Positions 1 through 8,593 of a DNA stretch of 64,000 nucleotides are shown here, in pieces. The DNA is taken from contig NZ_CP080525.1 of NCBI RefSeq assembly GCF_024746815.1, positions 4,768,501 through 4,832,500 on the forward strand, given 5' to 3'. A program made the position numbers and the translations under genes. The number at the start of each line of letters is the position of its first letter. Within the stretch, counting starts at the first letter, position 1. This DNA comes from Mesorhizobium sp. AR07 (lineage in GTDB: Bacteria > Pseudomonadota > Alphaproteobacteria > Rhizobiales > Rhizobiaceae). A model generated the notes under the pieces. It searched no databases. It was given only the letters and a program-made list of their open reading frames with translations, and had not been told where the DNA came from.

Positions 1-549
1 TCCTTTGTCATCGCCGCCCTTGTGGTGCCGCTGCTGGCTACAGGGTTCGCGGTCCAGGCAAGGACCGGGGCCTTTACGCGACCTTTCTATGACCGGGCTC
101 CAAAATTCGATGTCAACTGGCAGATTGTCGACTGGTCCTCATTGACGGATGTGGTGGGTGGCCACGAGATCGGGGACGCCGACACCTATGTCGTTGCCTC
201 GAACTGGATGCAGGCGGCGCGGATCGCCTATGTCCTTGGACCAGGTATTCCCATCGAGGTGCTTCCGGGAGACCCGCGCCACTTCCAGTTCATGGATGAC
301 AGGCGCCTTGAGGGCCGCAGCCTCGGCCTCTTCGTCGGAGCTCTGAAATTTGGCGACGAAGCCGCCGGTGAAAAGGCTTATCGCGACAGTCTCGGCGGTC
401 TCTTCGCTGTCGACGGACCTCCCAGGCATATCACGCAGCGCATCGCGGGCTTTCCGGTTTTCGACATTCTGATCCTCCCCGTCAGGAGGACGCTGCAAGC
501 GCCCCTCCACGACGGCGGCTTGCCGCGGGGAAACAAAGTTCTCCCATGA
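1..549 (+). CDS. Membrane glycosyltransferase, C-terminal part (5' end outside window)
   Basis: The reading frame is open from the first base of the window, so this is the C-terminal ~182 residues of a longer protein. It begins with a hydrophobic stretch (VIAALVVPLLATGFAV), probably the last membrane segment, followed by a soluble tail containing VVASNWMQAARIAYVLG and a predicted loop ending near residue 180. The arrangement of multi-pass membrane part plus short soluble C-terminus fits GT39/ArnT-like lipid-linked sugar transferases, which act at the inner membrane. The stop overlaps the start of the next gene (ATGA), and that gene is a polyprenyl-phosphate sugar synthase type, so the two probably act together: one makes the lipid-linked sugar donor and the other uses it. 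The family assignment is inferred from context and the tail only. Confidence 0.6.
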   Translation, partial: SFVIAALVVPLLATGFAVQARTGAFTRPFYDRAPKFDVNWQIVDWSSLTDVVGGHEIGDADTYVVASNWMQAARIAYVLGPGIPIEVLPGDPRHFQFMDDRRLEGRSLGLFVGALKFGDEAAGEKAYRDSLGGLFAVDGPPRHITQRIAGFPVFDILILPVRRTLQAPLHDGGLPRGNKVLP

Positions 550-1715
550 ACCATGTGACACACAAGACATCGAGCGGGGCCATGGAGCCGGCAGCGCACG
601 CAGGATTTCCCGTGACAGAGCGGCAGCGCGGTGGCGCCGAACTGACGATTGTCATTCCGACGCTGAACGAGCGCGCCAACATCGGCCTGCTGGTCGGCCG
701 GCTGCGGCAGTCGCTGCGTCAAATCGAGTGGGAAGTGGTCTTTGTCGATGACGATTCGAAAGATGGAACGATAGCGGCGGTGCGCGACATCGCCGCCGGC
801 GATCATCGGGTTCGCGGCATCAGGCGTATCGCCCGTCGCGGTCTTGCAGGCGCCTGCCTGGAAGGCATCCTGTCCAGTTCGGCACCATTCGTTGCCGTCA
901 TGGACGGGGATCTGCAGCATGACGAGACGTGTCTTCCCGCCATGTTCGAGATCATGCGGCGCGGTGAAGCCGATCTGGTGATCGCCAGCCGGTACGAAAA
1001 TGCGGGGAGCGCCGACAGAGGATTGACGCGGTTGCGTTCAAGCGGCAGCCGGCTGGCGACGCGCTTGGCGCGCTTGCTGTTGAAGACGCCGATCAATGAC
1101 CCGATGAGCGGTTTCTTCATGCTGCGCCGGGACATCGTCGATGCCGTGGCGCCGCGGCTTTCGCGGCAAGGGTTCAAGATCCTTCTGGATATCGTCGCCT
1201 CTTCGGCTGCGCCCCTGCGCATCAGGGAAATCCCTTACGTCTTCGGTCCGCGCCTGCATGGACAAAGCAAGCTCGATTCGCTTGTCGTGCTGGAATATGC
1301 CGGCTTGCTGGTCGCCAAGGCCTCCGGCGATCTGGTCTCGACGCGGTTTCTGGCCTTTGGCCTGGTCGGGTCCGCCGGTGTTGTTGTTCATCTTTCCGTC
1401 CTGCATGCGTTGCTGCCACACGGCGTGCCTTTCGCCCTGGCGCAGACCGCCGCCATGTTCACCGCAATGGCCTTCAACTACACGCTGAACAACACCTTCA
1501 CCTACCGGGACCAGCGCCGGCGCGGTTGGCGATTTCTGACCGGCTTCGCCATGTTCGCCGCGCTGTGCAGTTTTGGCGTCATCGCGGGGGTTGGAGTGTC
1601 GACGCTTCTCTACACCAGCCCGTCACGCTGGTGGGCGGCGGGCCTTGCCGCGGCCGCTGTGGGCGCTGCCTGGAACTACATCACCAATTCCGCCATCACC
1701 TGGCGTGCGCGGTAA
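546..1715 (+). CDS. GT2 dolichyl-phosphate-mannose-synthase-like / GtrA fusion protein
   Basis: 389 residues in two modules. Residues ~32-250 are a family 2 glycosyltransferase of the DPM1/polyprenyl-phosphate hexose synthase type: TIVIPTLNE at 34-42, FVDDDSKDGT at 66-75, the metal-binding DGDLQHD at 120-126 and LVIASRY at 144-150. Residues ~262-386 are a GtrA-like four-helix membrane domain (RFLAFGLVGSAGV near its start, FNYTLNNTFTY in the middle, NYITNSAITW at the end). Known relatives transfer a hexose from a nucleotide sugar to undecaprenyl or dolichyl phosphate, and GtrA domains are thought to flip the product. The start overlaps the preceding gene by 4 bp, indicating translational coupling. 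The sugar and the final acceptor cannot be read from the sequence. Confidence 0.85.
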   Translation: MNHVTHKTSSGAMEPAAHAGFPVTERQRGGAELTIVIPTLNERANIGLLVGRLRQSLRQIEWEVVFVDDDSKDGTIAAVRDIAAGDHRVRGIRRIARRGLAGACLEGILSSSAPFVAVMDGDLQHDETCLPAMFEIMRRGEADLVIASRYENAGSADRGLTRLRSSGSRLATRLARLLLKTPINDPMSGFFMLRRDIVDAVAPRLSRQGFKILLDIVASSAAPLRIREIPYVFGPRLHGQSKLDSLVVLEYAGLLVAKASGDLVSTRFLAFGLVGSAGVVVHLSVLHALLPHGVPFALAQTAAMFTAMAFNYTLNNTFTYRDQRRRGWRFLTGFAMFAALCSFGVIAGVGVSTLLYTSPSRWWAAGLAAAAVGAAWNYITNSAITWRAR

Positions 1716-1760
1716 CGACCGACGCGCCATCTGGGGCACCCGCCGGCAGGGATGGGATAC

Positions 1761-2087
1761 CTAGCAGGCTGTTGAAGAAGTCCACTTGCGAGCGACGAAG
1801 TCTGCTTCGTCGCCGCCATGGAAGCAGATTTGTCCGTTGATAGAGCCGTCTGGTTGGATTTCAGCCCAGCCATTGCCTTGGGCTTCGTCCATTTCGTCAT
1901 TGCCTAGCCAGGAGAAGGCTACATTGTTGCCGTTGCCCGCGCCGAAGATCTGCCCGGTAACGCAGCCGAAGGCGAATTCGCTGGAGCCATCCGCCGCGAA
2001 CTCAATGTAGGCGGGCGCCATCATATCGCGATAGTCCTCGACATAGTCGGGCATCGCGACGATCCGCCAGCGGCCGGTGAGGCTCAT
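1761..2087 (-). CDS. Hypothetical passenger protein of the IS5-like element
   Basis: 108 residues starting MSLTGRWRIV. The start codon overlaps the transposase stop (ATGA at 2084-2087), so it is probably translated by coupling to the transposase. The protein is acidic and rich in Gly, Asp and aromatic residues (YVEDYRDMMAPAYIEF, GNGNNVAFSW, DGSINGQICFHGGDEADF). This suggests a small beta-rich fold. No signal peptide or membrane segment is seen. The stop codon TAG (complement of 1761-1763) lies outside the inverted repeat, in the target DNA, so the C-terminus is set by the insertion site. I do not recognise a family with known function. It is not needed for the DDE chemistry and may be cargo or an accessory factor. 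Confidence 0.6.
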   Translation of the reverse strand: MSLTGRWRIVAMPDYVEDYRDMMAPAYIEFAADGSSEFAFGCVTGQIFGAGNGNNVAFSWLGNDEMDEAQGNGWAEIQPDGSINGQICFHGGDEADFVARKWTSSTAC

Positions 2088-3265
2088 GCCGGCGCCGCCA
2101 GCAGCTTGGGCAAGCGGACCAGATTGTAGGCCGCAAGGTTCAGTGTGAAGGCCGCGCCCACACGGGCGCATCCTCGCAGCTTGACCTTGGCCATGCCGGC
2201 CGAGGTCTTGATCCAACCGAACACCTCCTCAATCCGTTTGCGGCAGCGCTGGCTGACCGCATAGCCGGCGTGGCAACGCGTGCGGCCATCGATCGCCGTC
2301 ACGCGAGGCTTGCCGGTTTTGCTCAGATGGCCGTCGACGGCGATGTGCGGTGTGACCTTGCGCTCACGCAGGTCCTTGACGAACTGGCGTACATCATAGG
2401 CCTTGTCGGCGCCGAGTGTGATGCGCCGCCGCGACGCTCTGCGGTCTAGCATGGCGAGCGCGGCATCACGCTCGCCCGTGCCCGTGGCCTGGGTAATGCC
2501 GCCATCGACCGCCAGCCCATGACGGTTCTCCATCAGCGCATGCCCCATGTAGCACAGCTTCGCCGGCTGCCCGTCGCCCTTCTTGTAGAGCCGCGCCTGT
2601 GGGTCGCTCGTGCTCTGGTGTGTATCGTTGGAGCGCTTCTCCTTATGAAAGCCGCGCTCCGCGTTACGACCCGCTCCATCCGGGTCGTTGTCGTCTCCGT
2701 CCTTGCGGCGGAAGCTCTTGATCGAAGCCCAGGCCTCGATCAGCGTCCCGTCCACCGAGAAGTGATCCGACGACAAAAGCCGCTTCACCCTTGGCTGAGC
2801 AAGCACCGCACGCAGAAACTTTGCCGCGATCTCACCCTCCAGCAACCGATCCCGGTTCTTGGTGAAGCTCGAATGATCCCAGGCCGGATCATCAACACCA
2901 AGCCCCACGAACCAGCGAAACAGAAGATCGAACTCCATCCGCTCCATCAATTGACGCTCCGAGCGAATGCCGTAGAAGGCCTGCAGCAGCATCGCACGCA
3001 GCAACCGTTCCGGCGCGATCGACGGGCGGCCGAGCCCGGGCGGATAAAGCACCGCAAAATCGCCGTCCATCTCCACAAGAGCCGCGTTCACGATCTCCCG
3101 TATCGTCCGCAGCGGGTGGTCGCGTCGAACCCGCGCCTCAAGGTCGACATACGAAAACAGCGAGCCTGTCCGTTCGTCTAAGCCGCGCATCACAAATCCC
3201 CAATCGTCCGGGGAGCAGTGAATCACGCTCCAAACAACCGCGCCAGAACTTCTTCAACAGCCTGT
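1764..3265. mobile_element. IS5-family insertion sequence with passenger gene
   Basis: A 1502-bp element bounded by perfect 17-bp inverted repeats at 1765-1781 (CAGGCTGTTGAAGAAGT) and 3248-3264, plus one unmatched outer base on each side. It is flanked by TA on both sides (1762-1763 and 3266-3267), fitting a 2-bp TA target duplication. Removing the element restores ACCTAGAGCGGTTC, the usual beginning of a CTAG-bounded repeat seen at other places in this window, which supports these ends. Inside are a DDE transposase and a second short gene in the same direction, overlapping by 4 bp. The transposase is intact, so the element may still be active. Confidence 0.85.
2084..3190 (-). CDS. IS5-family DDE transposase
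   Basis: 368 residues, start chosen at MRGLDERTGS because the upstream in-frame ATG adds only a short unlike stretch. An N-terminal DUF772-like helical domain (~40-120, with RPSIAPERLLRAMLLQ and GIRSERQLMERM) is followed by an RNase H-like DDE core: first Asp at ~147 (HFSVDGT), second at ~262 (LGADKAYD), and Glu at ~321-322 (RIEEVFGWIK). The basic, low-complexity stretch at ~160-195 is normal for this group. It cuts and joins the ends of the surrounding element. The gene is full length without frameshift. Confidence 0.92.
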   Translation of the reverse strand: MRGLDERTGSLFSYVDLEARVRRDHPLRTIREIVNAALVEMDGDFAVLYPPGLGRPSIAPERLLRAMLLQAFYGIRSERQLMERMEFDLLFRWFVGLGVDDPAWDHSSFTKNRDRLLEGEIAAKFLRAVLAQPRVKRLLSSDHFSVDGTLIEAWASIKSFRRKDGDDNDPDGAGRNAERGFHKEKRSNDTHQSTSDPQARLYKKGDGQPAKLCYMGHALMENRHGLAVDGGITQATGTGERDAALAMLDRRASRRRITLGADKAYDVRQFVKDLRERKVTPHIAVDGHLSKTGKPRVTAIDGRTRCHAGYAVSQRCRKRIEEVFGWIKTSAGMAKVKLRGCARVGAAFTLNLAAYNLVRLPKLLAAPA

Positions 3266-3369
3266 TAGAGCGGTTCATCGTTTCACGGAAACGCCGAACC
3301 GCTCTATCTCTTTGTTTTGACACAATTCCGGACGGAAAACCGTTGCACACTTTTCCTGGAATTGCTCCA
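3266..3369. repeat. CTAG-bounded dispersed palindromic repeat, copy 1 (interrupted by IS)
   Basis: Contains an imperfect palindrome around AGAGCGGTTCATCG/CGAACCGCTCT and then the CAATTCCGGACGGAAAAC...CCTGGAATTGCTC arm. Closely related copies occur at 40339-40442 and 51039-51169. The IS element sits exactly at the left CTAG boundary of this copy. It resembles the intergenic mosaic (RIME-like) elements of rhizobia. Confidence 0.75.
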
Positions 3370-3400
3370 GCCTGCCGACGAGCTTCCACGCCTGACCCGA

Positions 3401-3655
3401 TTACTTGGCTGCGTGAATACTCGAAACCACCAGCTTGCCGGCCTTTGTCGAATAGGTGACGATCACCTTTTCACCGACCTGAAGCGTCTCGGCTTCAATC
3501 CCTTCCGGCAAGGTGAACGTCTTGCCGTCCGACAGCGTGATCGAGTCGCCCTTCTTGTCGACGCTTGCGATCATGCCGGTGATCGCTTTGGCGAAGGCGC
3601 CGCTCGAGGATGCGACTGCCAGCACCAGTGCGGTTGCGATGACTGATTTGTTCAT
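3401..3655 (-). CDS. DUF1344 family small secreted protein
   Basis: 84 residues. The start MNKSVIATAL was chosen over a longer upstream frame because it gives a clean Sec signal peptide (positive N-terminus, hydrophobic core VIATALVLAVASSSG, probable cut after AFA at ~22). The mature part (GMIASVDKKGDSITLSDGKTFTLPEGIEA...VGEKVIVTYSTKAGKLVVSSI) is a small beta-rich fold typical of DUF1344, a periplasmic protein family of Rhizobiales with no known role. It is transcribed separately from the ABC operon downstream of which it lies, with ~190 bp between them. Confidence 0.8.
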   Translation of the reverse strand: MNKSVIATALVLAVASSSGAFAKAITGMIASVDKKGDSITLSDGKTFTLPEGIEAETLQVGEKVIVTYSTKAGKLVVSSIHAAK

Positions 3656-3842
3656 GTTCGTTTTCCCGTTGGTCGCGTGCGATGCCGAAGGAATGGTGGT
3701 TCCAGACGGCAACGGTGACGATCCGAAGCGGTTGGCTTGCGGATCATCTCTCTCACCATGAGAGAAGATCATCGAGCCTACGCCGCAGAGTTTTCGGTAA
3801 CTTGGCCGGGACTTTACAGATGGGTAAGTCGGGCGGAGACGA

Positions 3843-6497
3843 TCAGAGATCCCGCAGGTGCTCGACGTCCTGTCCGGATGATCGCCTGACCGACAGCACG
3901 GCGGCGACGACCGAAGCGGCGACCAGACCGAGCATCACCCCCAGATAAGTCCAAGGGATCGACAGGGCCTCGGGCGGCGGATCGAACACGCCGGTCAACA
4001 GCTTCACCAGCATCCAGGCCGTCAGCAATCCGGACAGAAGACCGAATGTGAAACCACCGACAATGATCAGGATGCCTTCACCCCACAGAAACGCCGCCAG
4101 TTGCCGTGGCTTGGCGCCGATTGCGTCCAGTATGGCGAAGGTCCGGCGGCGTTCGACGAACCCCAGCGCCAGCATCAGGCCGGCCGCGGCAGCCGCCATG
4201 ACGACGGCAAATCCCAGCTCGATCGTCGTCAATCCGCCGAGGTCGACCGCCGTCAGGCTCGAGCCGATAAGGTGGGCGGCCTGGCCGATGTCGGCGACCT
4301 TCAGCGAGGGGTCGAAGGCGAGCACCGAAGCGGCCTGTCGGGCAAGCTTTGTGGGATGATTTTTTGCCCGCATCAGCACATATTCGGACGCATCCGACCC
4401 GGTCATGCGGGCGACATAGGCGGCGTTCGCGACGAGGAAGGAGTCTTTCGGCGCGGTGGGAAATTCACGCGCAACCCCGATGAACTTGAAGGCGACGGGA
4501 TGATACTGGTGATCCCTGGCATCGACGAGCCGCAAATTGATCGTGTCGCCTTGCTGAAGCTGGAAGTCCTGCACCGTCTCTTCCGACACCAGAACACCGT
4601 CGGGCGTGGCGGCGAGCTGGTCCAGGGTGCCGGCCGCGCTGGCACCACTGAAATAGGCGTCGGAAAGGCCCGTTGCACGTTCGATGCGACCGGGGTTGAT
4701 GCCATAGAGGTCCTGCAGGTCGGCGCCGACATAGGCAAAGCGATGCTGCATGGGTTCCGCGGCGGCCGTCTCGGACAGCGAGGCCAACGCTGCCAGATGT
4801 GCTCCCGCTGGCCTGTCCGATGTGCCGAAGACGGTGACGTCGGATCCGTTCGTCAATTCAGCATCGATACGCGCCTGGGCATTGTATGTTGTGTTGAAGA
4901 TCGCGGTCGACGTCGCGAAGGAGATGGCCAGGGCGGTCATGGCGATGCCGATCGTCAGCCGTTGCGATTGGCGCGACAGCGCGGCCGACACGACAGGTGT
5001 CAGCGTCCCGGCGACCGGTGCAATCATCGCTCGCAGGCTTGCTCCGTTCCGGGAGATGATGGCGCCGGACAGCCGTACGGTCAGCAGCGCCATGCCAAAC
5101 CAGAACAACGCTGGCGCCATGAATGCCTTGTAGTCGACGGAGGTCGCGGCGACGCCCTCGGGCGCAAGCACGATCTGGTACCCGGTGCTCGCCGACTGCC
5201 AGAAAAAAAGACCGGCGGCTGCAAGCAGAAGCATGTCCAGCCACAGGCGCCGCCACAGTGGCGCCTTCGTCCGACCGACGATACGCCGGGCCGCACTGAC
5301 GCTGGCCCAACGCGCGTCGCGCCAGGCTGGAAACAGGAAGGCAACGAAACCCATCAGCAATCCGAACAAGGCGACAACAGACAGCGTCGCGCCGCTCATG
5401 CTCAACGCCCCGTGCGGGCCCGGAGCGACGAGACCAAACAGCACTGCAACGGCGACGCCGACCATGGTCCCGCAGACAGCGGCAATTGCCGCCTCGATAG
5501 CGGACAGGGATAGGATTTTTTGCGTGGTGGCGCCACGTATGCGAAGCAGCGCCTGCTCCGTCCGCCGGCGTGCGGCGCCGGACGATGTGATCGCAAAGGT
5601 CAGCGCGACGGCCAAGGCAACGCCGGGCAGTCCGAGAAACAGGAACAGGACGGAGGCATAGAGCGCATCCTCGCGGACTGCTCCGAGGCGGGAGCCGAGA
5701 TTGTCGGCTACCAGGGCCTGGCCGACCGTCCGCGCCTCGAAATTCCTCTGCGCGTTGGTGACGAAAGTGAAGGCGCTGACCGGATCCGCTGGCAGTGCCG
5801 CGCGGGCGATGCGCACGTGAAACTGCGACCGCACGGTGTCGGGGCGTGCTGTCTGCTGCGGATCGAAGAGTTGCTGCCAGTCCTGCGGAGGCAGCACGAG
5901 AACATTGTCGGGCGGTGCCTGCGGAGCAGCCTGGGGCGGCAGGCCGACTGCCTGGAACAGCGAATCGGCGTCGGGAAGGTCGATTACCCCCGCGACCTTC
6001 ACCTCTGCCGGCGGCAGGCCGATCCGCTTGATCGACACCATGTCGCCAGGGCCGACATGAAGATTGGCCGCCGTCTGCTGGGCGATGAGAACACCATCGG
6101 TCTTGCCGGAAAGTGGCCGGACTTCCGCCGGGAAGTCTTTTGCATACAGATTGTCGAAGGCAATCACTTGTCCCGGTCCGGTGGTCTGCGTCGTGCCGCC
6201 GGTCTGCGCTTCGAGGCCAGCGATATCAGCATAGCGAACCTGATGGACGGCCTTCACCGGAGCGCTTTCTCCCAGTGCCTTGCCGATCATCTCCGGATTG
6301 GCGCCTGGGATCACCTCCACCTGCCAGTCGATCGGCACCGCCGATATGGCTCGCGCCGTCATCGAGGTGCTGGCGTTGGCGAGAAAGAGCGCCATGGTCG
6401 CCAAGAGCGCAACCGTCAGCGCGACGCCCGCCGCAGCGCCTGCGACACGCAGGAATCGGCGAGCGAGCACGCCGCGAATCCAGAGCAGAAGCATCAT
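3843..6497 (-). CDS. FtsX-like ABC transporter permease (two FtsX halves)
   Basis: 884 residues from the ATG at 6497, which overlaps the stop of the upstream ATPase gene (ATGA). A longer frame exists but lacks this coupling. One membrane helix near the N-terminus (VAGAAAGVALTVALLATMALFLA) precedes a large extracytoplasmic region. A first FtsX-type bundle lies at ~300-420, a second periplasmic domain follows, and a C-terminal FtsX bundle ends the protein (LGFAVVMAAAAAGLMLALGF, then VVGGFTFGLLSGLLTAWML). This is the layout of long MacB/LolCE-type mechanotransmission exporters in which one chain supplies both membrane halves. It presumably works with the two ATPases encoded just upstream and the secreted protein encoded first in the operon. 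The substrate is unknown; lipids, lipoproteins or peptides are usual for the family. Confidence 0.85.
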   Translation of the reverse strand: MMLLLWIRGVLARRFLRVAGAAAGVALTVALLATMALFLANASTSMTARAISAVPIDWQVEVIPGANPEMIGKALGESAPVKAVHQVRYADIAGLEAQTGGTTQTTGPGQVIAFDNLYAKDFPAEVRPLSGKTDGVLIAQQTAANLHVGPGDMVSIKRIGLPPAEVKVAGVIDLPDADSLFQAVGLPPQAAPQAPPDNVLVLPPQDWQQLFDPQQTARPDTVRSQFHVRIARAALPADPVSAFTFVTNAQRNFEARTVGQALVADNLGSRLGAVREDALYASVLFLFLGLPGVALAVALTFAITSSGAARRRTEQALLRIRGATTQKILSLSAIEAAIAAVCGTMVGVAVAVLFGLVAPGPHGALSMSGATLSVVALFGLLMGFVAFLFPAWRDARWASVSAARRIVGRTKAPLWRRLWLDMLLLAAAGLFFWQSASTGYQIVLAPEGVAATSVDYKAFMAPALFWFGMALLTVRLSGAIISRNGASLRAMIAPVAGTLTPVVSAALSRQSQRLTIGIAMTALAISFATSTAIFNTTYNAQARIDAELTNGSDVTVFGTSDRPAGAHLAALASLSETAAAEPMQHRFAYVGADLQDLYGINPGRIERATGLSDAYFSGASAAGTLDQLAATPDGVLVSEETVQDFQLQQGDTINLRLVDARDHQYHPVAFKFIGVAREFPTAPKDSFLVANAAYVARMTGSDASEYVLMRAKNHPTKLARQAASVLAFDPSLKVADIGQAAHLIGSSLTAVDLGGLTTIELGFAVVMAAAAAGLMLALGFVERRRTFAILDAIGAKPRQLAAFLWGEGILIIVGGFTFGLLSGLLTAWMLVKLLTGVFDPPPEALSIPWTYLGVMLGLVAASVVAAVLSVRRSSGQDVEHLRDL

Positions 6498-7174
6498 GCG
6501 GCCTCGCTGCTGGCGCGCCCGATGATCAGCCGACCGTGGTCCATCGTCCACCGCGTCGCCATCCGGGCGGCCACGGCTTCATCATGCGTTGCGACAACCA
6601 GGGCTATGTCAGTCCCGTCCAGGCGATCCAGCACGGCGTCGAAGAAAAGCTGCGCTGTCATGCTGTCGAGCTGCCCGGTCGGCTCGTCGGCAAGCACGAG
6701 CTTCGGCCCTACAGCCAAGGCGCGCGCCATGGCTATTCGTTGCGACTGTCCGCCGGACAATTCCTCCGGCAGTTTGTCGCCGAGCTCGCCAAGCCCGAAG
6801 GATTGCAGCAGAGCCGCCGCTGTCCTGTCCGCCGCGCCGCTTTCGCCGACCAGCACCATGGGCAAGCCAACATTCTGGGTAGCGGTGAGCGCGGGGAACA
6901 GGCTGGGCGATTGGAACACAAATCCAATCTGGCGCGGCCGCAATTCCTCATACGACCCGAGCCCTGGCCATGTGATGGCGCCGGCCGTCGGTATGTCGAG
7001 CCCGCCAAGAATGTGGAGCAGTGTTGTCTTGCCGCTGCCGGAAGGTCCGACCAGTGCAATGCGCGCGCCGGCCGCGATCTCGCAGTCGACGTCGCGCAAA
7101 ACCGTCATCCGGCCGGCATTTCCATCCAGAAAGTCGCGACCAAGACCCTTGCCGGACACGAGCGTTCTAGTCAC
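6494..7174 (-). CDS. ABC transporter ATP-binding protein (MacB/LolD type)
   Basis: 226 residues. Walker A GPSGSGKT near 43-50, Q-loop FVFQSPSLFPALT, signature LSGGQSQRIAMARAL, Walker B LVLADEPTGQLD and switch His in VVATHDEAV are all present, so the domain should be active. The compact size and GQLD after Walker B are typical of ATPases that drive FtsX-type permeases. It overlaps the upstream ATPase gene by 8 bp and the permease gene by 4 bp, so all are co-translated. Confidence 0.92.
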   Translation of the reverse strand: MTRTLVSGKGLGRDFLDGNAGRMTVLRDVDCEIAAGARIALVGPSGSGKTTLLHILGGLDIPTAGAITWPGLGSYEELRPRQIGFVFQSPSLFPALTATQNVGLPMVLVGESGAADRTAAALLQSFGLGELGDKLPEELSGGQSQRIAMARALAVGPKLVLADEPTGQLDSMTAQLFFDAVLDRLDGTDIALVVATHDEAVAARMATRWTMDHGRLIIGRASSEAA

Positions 7175-7835
7175 CGTCGATCCTTCCGTCTCTCAGCCTG
7201 ATGATCCGGTCTGCCCTCAGCGCCAGCGCTTTGCTGTGGGTTGCGAGCAATGTCGCCAAGCCAGCTTCGCGTCTCGCCTCGAAGTGCTCGATCAGCCGGG
7301 ATTCGGTGTCACGGTCGACCTCCGCGGTTGGTTCGTCGGCGACCAGAATGGGCGGATTCGCGGCCAGCGCCACGGCAAGGCCGGCGCGCGCCGTCTCGCC
7401 GCCCGAAAGCTCGGTCGGAAAAGCCTGTGCGCGATGCGAAAGGCCGACGCTTTCGAGCAGTGCGCCAATTCGTTTCTCGTCAGGCTTTCTCGCCAGCAGC
7501 ATTTGCAAGAGCACGTTCTGGGCCACGGTAAGGTGGCCAAACAGATTGCCGGACTGCAGGAGGATGCCAAAACTGGCGGCGCGAATGCGCGTCCGTTCGG
7601 CTTCCGATCGCCGGGTCAGGCGCCGGCCAGCCACCTCGACATGGCCACCATCCGGCTCGTCCAGTCCGGTCACGCAGGCCAGCAAGGTGGATTTGCCGCT
7701 GCCGGATGGCCCGGTCAGCGCCACGATCTCACCGGCCGACAGCTGGAAACTCACGCCACGCAACGCGGCGGTCTCGTCATCGCCGATATGGAAGAAGCGA
7801 TAGAGCTCGTGCGCCTCCAGCGCATGCATTTTCAT
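7167..7835 (-). CDS. ABC transporter ATP-binding protein (second MacB/LolD type)
   Basis: 222 residues from the ATG at 7835, which overlaps the stop of the upstream gene (ATGA); an ATG 33 bp further upstream is less likely. Motifs are complete: Walker A GPSGSGKST, LSGGETARAGLAVAL signature, Walker B ILVADEPTAEVD, and LLATHSKAL with the switch His. It is a paralogue of the next gene, not an identical copy. Two different ATPases with one double-length permease suggest a heterodimeric motor, one ATPase for each FtsX half. Confidence 0.9.
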   Translation of the reverse strand: MKMHALEAHELYRFFHIGDDETAALRGVSFQLSAGEIVALTGPSGSGKSTLLACVTGLDEPDGGHVEVAGRRLTRRSEAERTRIRAASFGILLQSGNLFGHLTVAQNVLLQMLLARKPDEKRIGALLESVGLSHRAQAFPTELSGGETARAGLAVALAANPPILVADEPTAEVDRDTESRLIEHFEARREAGLATLLATHSKALALRADRIIRLRDGRIDGD

Positions 7836-8437
7836 TTCCACTGGAACGAGGTGGACATCAATTGCCATTGATCGACATTGTCGGCGCCTTTCGGAGCATA
7901 GAGCTCGAGCGTGACGAGTTTGCCGTCCTTGAAATAGAGGTAGCGCTCGTTCTCCAGACGGACCTGCTTGTTGGTCACCGCATTCGGTTCGGAGTTGGAC
8001 GTGTAGATGATACGGATTGCCGATCCGGCCGGCAGCTTGACCTGCTTGACCGCCGTCACCCGGATGGCTCGTCCGGCCGCTTCCAGCTTCGGAACATAGT
8101 CTGTCTTGGCGCTCTCAACGGTCGGCGCGGCATCCGCCTTCGCCACGGAGACAACGACACCGTCAAGCTTGTCGACAAAGCTTGCACCGTCGGCATGGTC
8201 CGACCGGGCCCAGCCTTCCGGTACCTTCATGGTGAACCCGCCTTGCGCGGCATAGTCGATGAAGACCTGCGTGTCGGGAATATCGCCAGGCGGGTTCTTT
8301 TCGGCCGGTACCACCTTTTCCGCGGCGAATACCGGCAGGTTTCCAAGATCTGGAGAAAGCGAACCAGCGGCGCTGACACTCGCCGTGATCATGAGAATCG
8401 AAGCAATGCGGCGTATTTTGCCATGAGTGGAAATCAT
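7832..8437 (-). CDS. Hypothetical secreted protein, first gene of FtsX-ABC operon
   Basis: 201 residues. The start MISTHGKIRR is preceded by GGGAAAGG at suitable distance; an ATG 42 bp upstream has no such site. The N-terminus is a signal peptide (IASILMITASVSAAGSLS). The mature protein begins with a Pro/Glu-rich linker and then a single domain with FIDYAAQGGFTMKVPEGWARSD, DKLDGVVVSVAKAD and YLYFKDGKLVTLELYAPKGADNVDQW. This resembles the PsbP/MOG1-like beta folds used by many periplasmic proteins, but I cannot assign a family firmly. Its overlap with the ATPase gene suggests it is the periplasmic partner or cargo sensor of the exporter. Confidence 0.65.
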   Translation of the reverse strand: MISTHGKIRRIASILMITASVSAAGSLSPDLGNLPVFAAEKVVPAEKNPPGDIPDTQVFIDYAAQGGFTMKVPEGWARSDHADGASFVDKLDGVVVSVAKADAAPTVESAKTDYVPKLEAAGRAIRVTAVKQVKLPAGSAIRIIYTSNSEPNAVTNKQVRLENERYLYFKDGKLVTLELYAPKGADNVDQWQLMSTSFQWK

Positions 8438-8593
8438 TTTGTCGGCCTTTCCCAATTGAACGGCGAGTGCGTCCATCATGGCGCGTCAAGCTTACCGGCG
8501 TGTCGCTCCGTTCATACGATTTGGTAAGATTGCGGACGGCCAGCAATGGCGTAGCGGCGCCTGCTGCGCTGCACCCCGACGCGCTTTGGATGC

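Noticed and set aside
5520..7871. 783-residue open frame on the plus strand
   Set aside because: It runs antisense through the FtsX permease and two ATPase genes, with no recognisable domain and biased composition.
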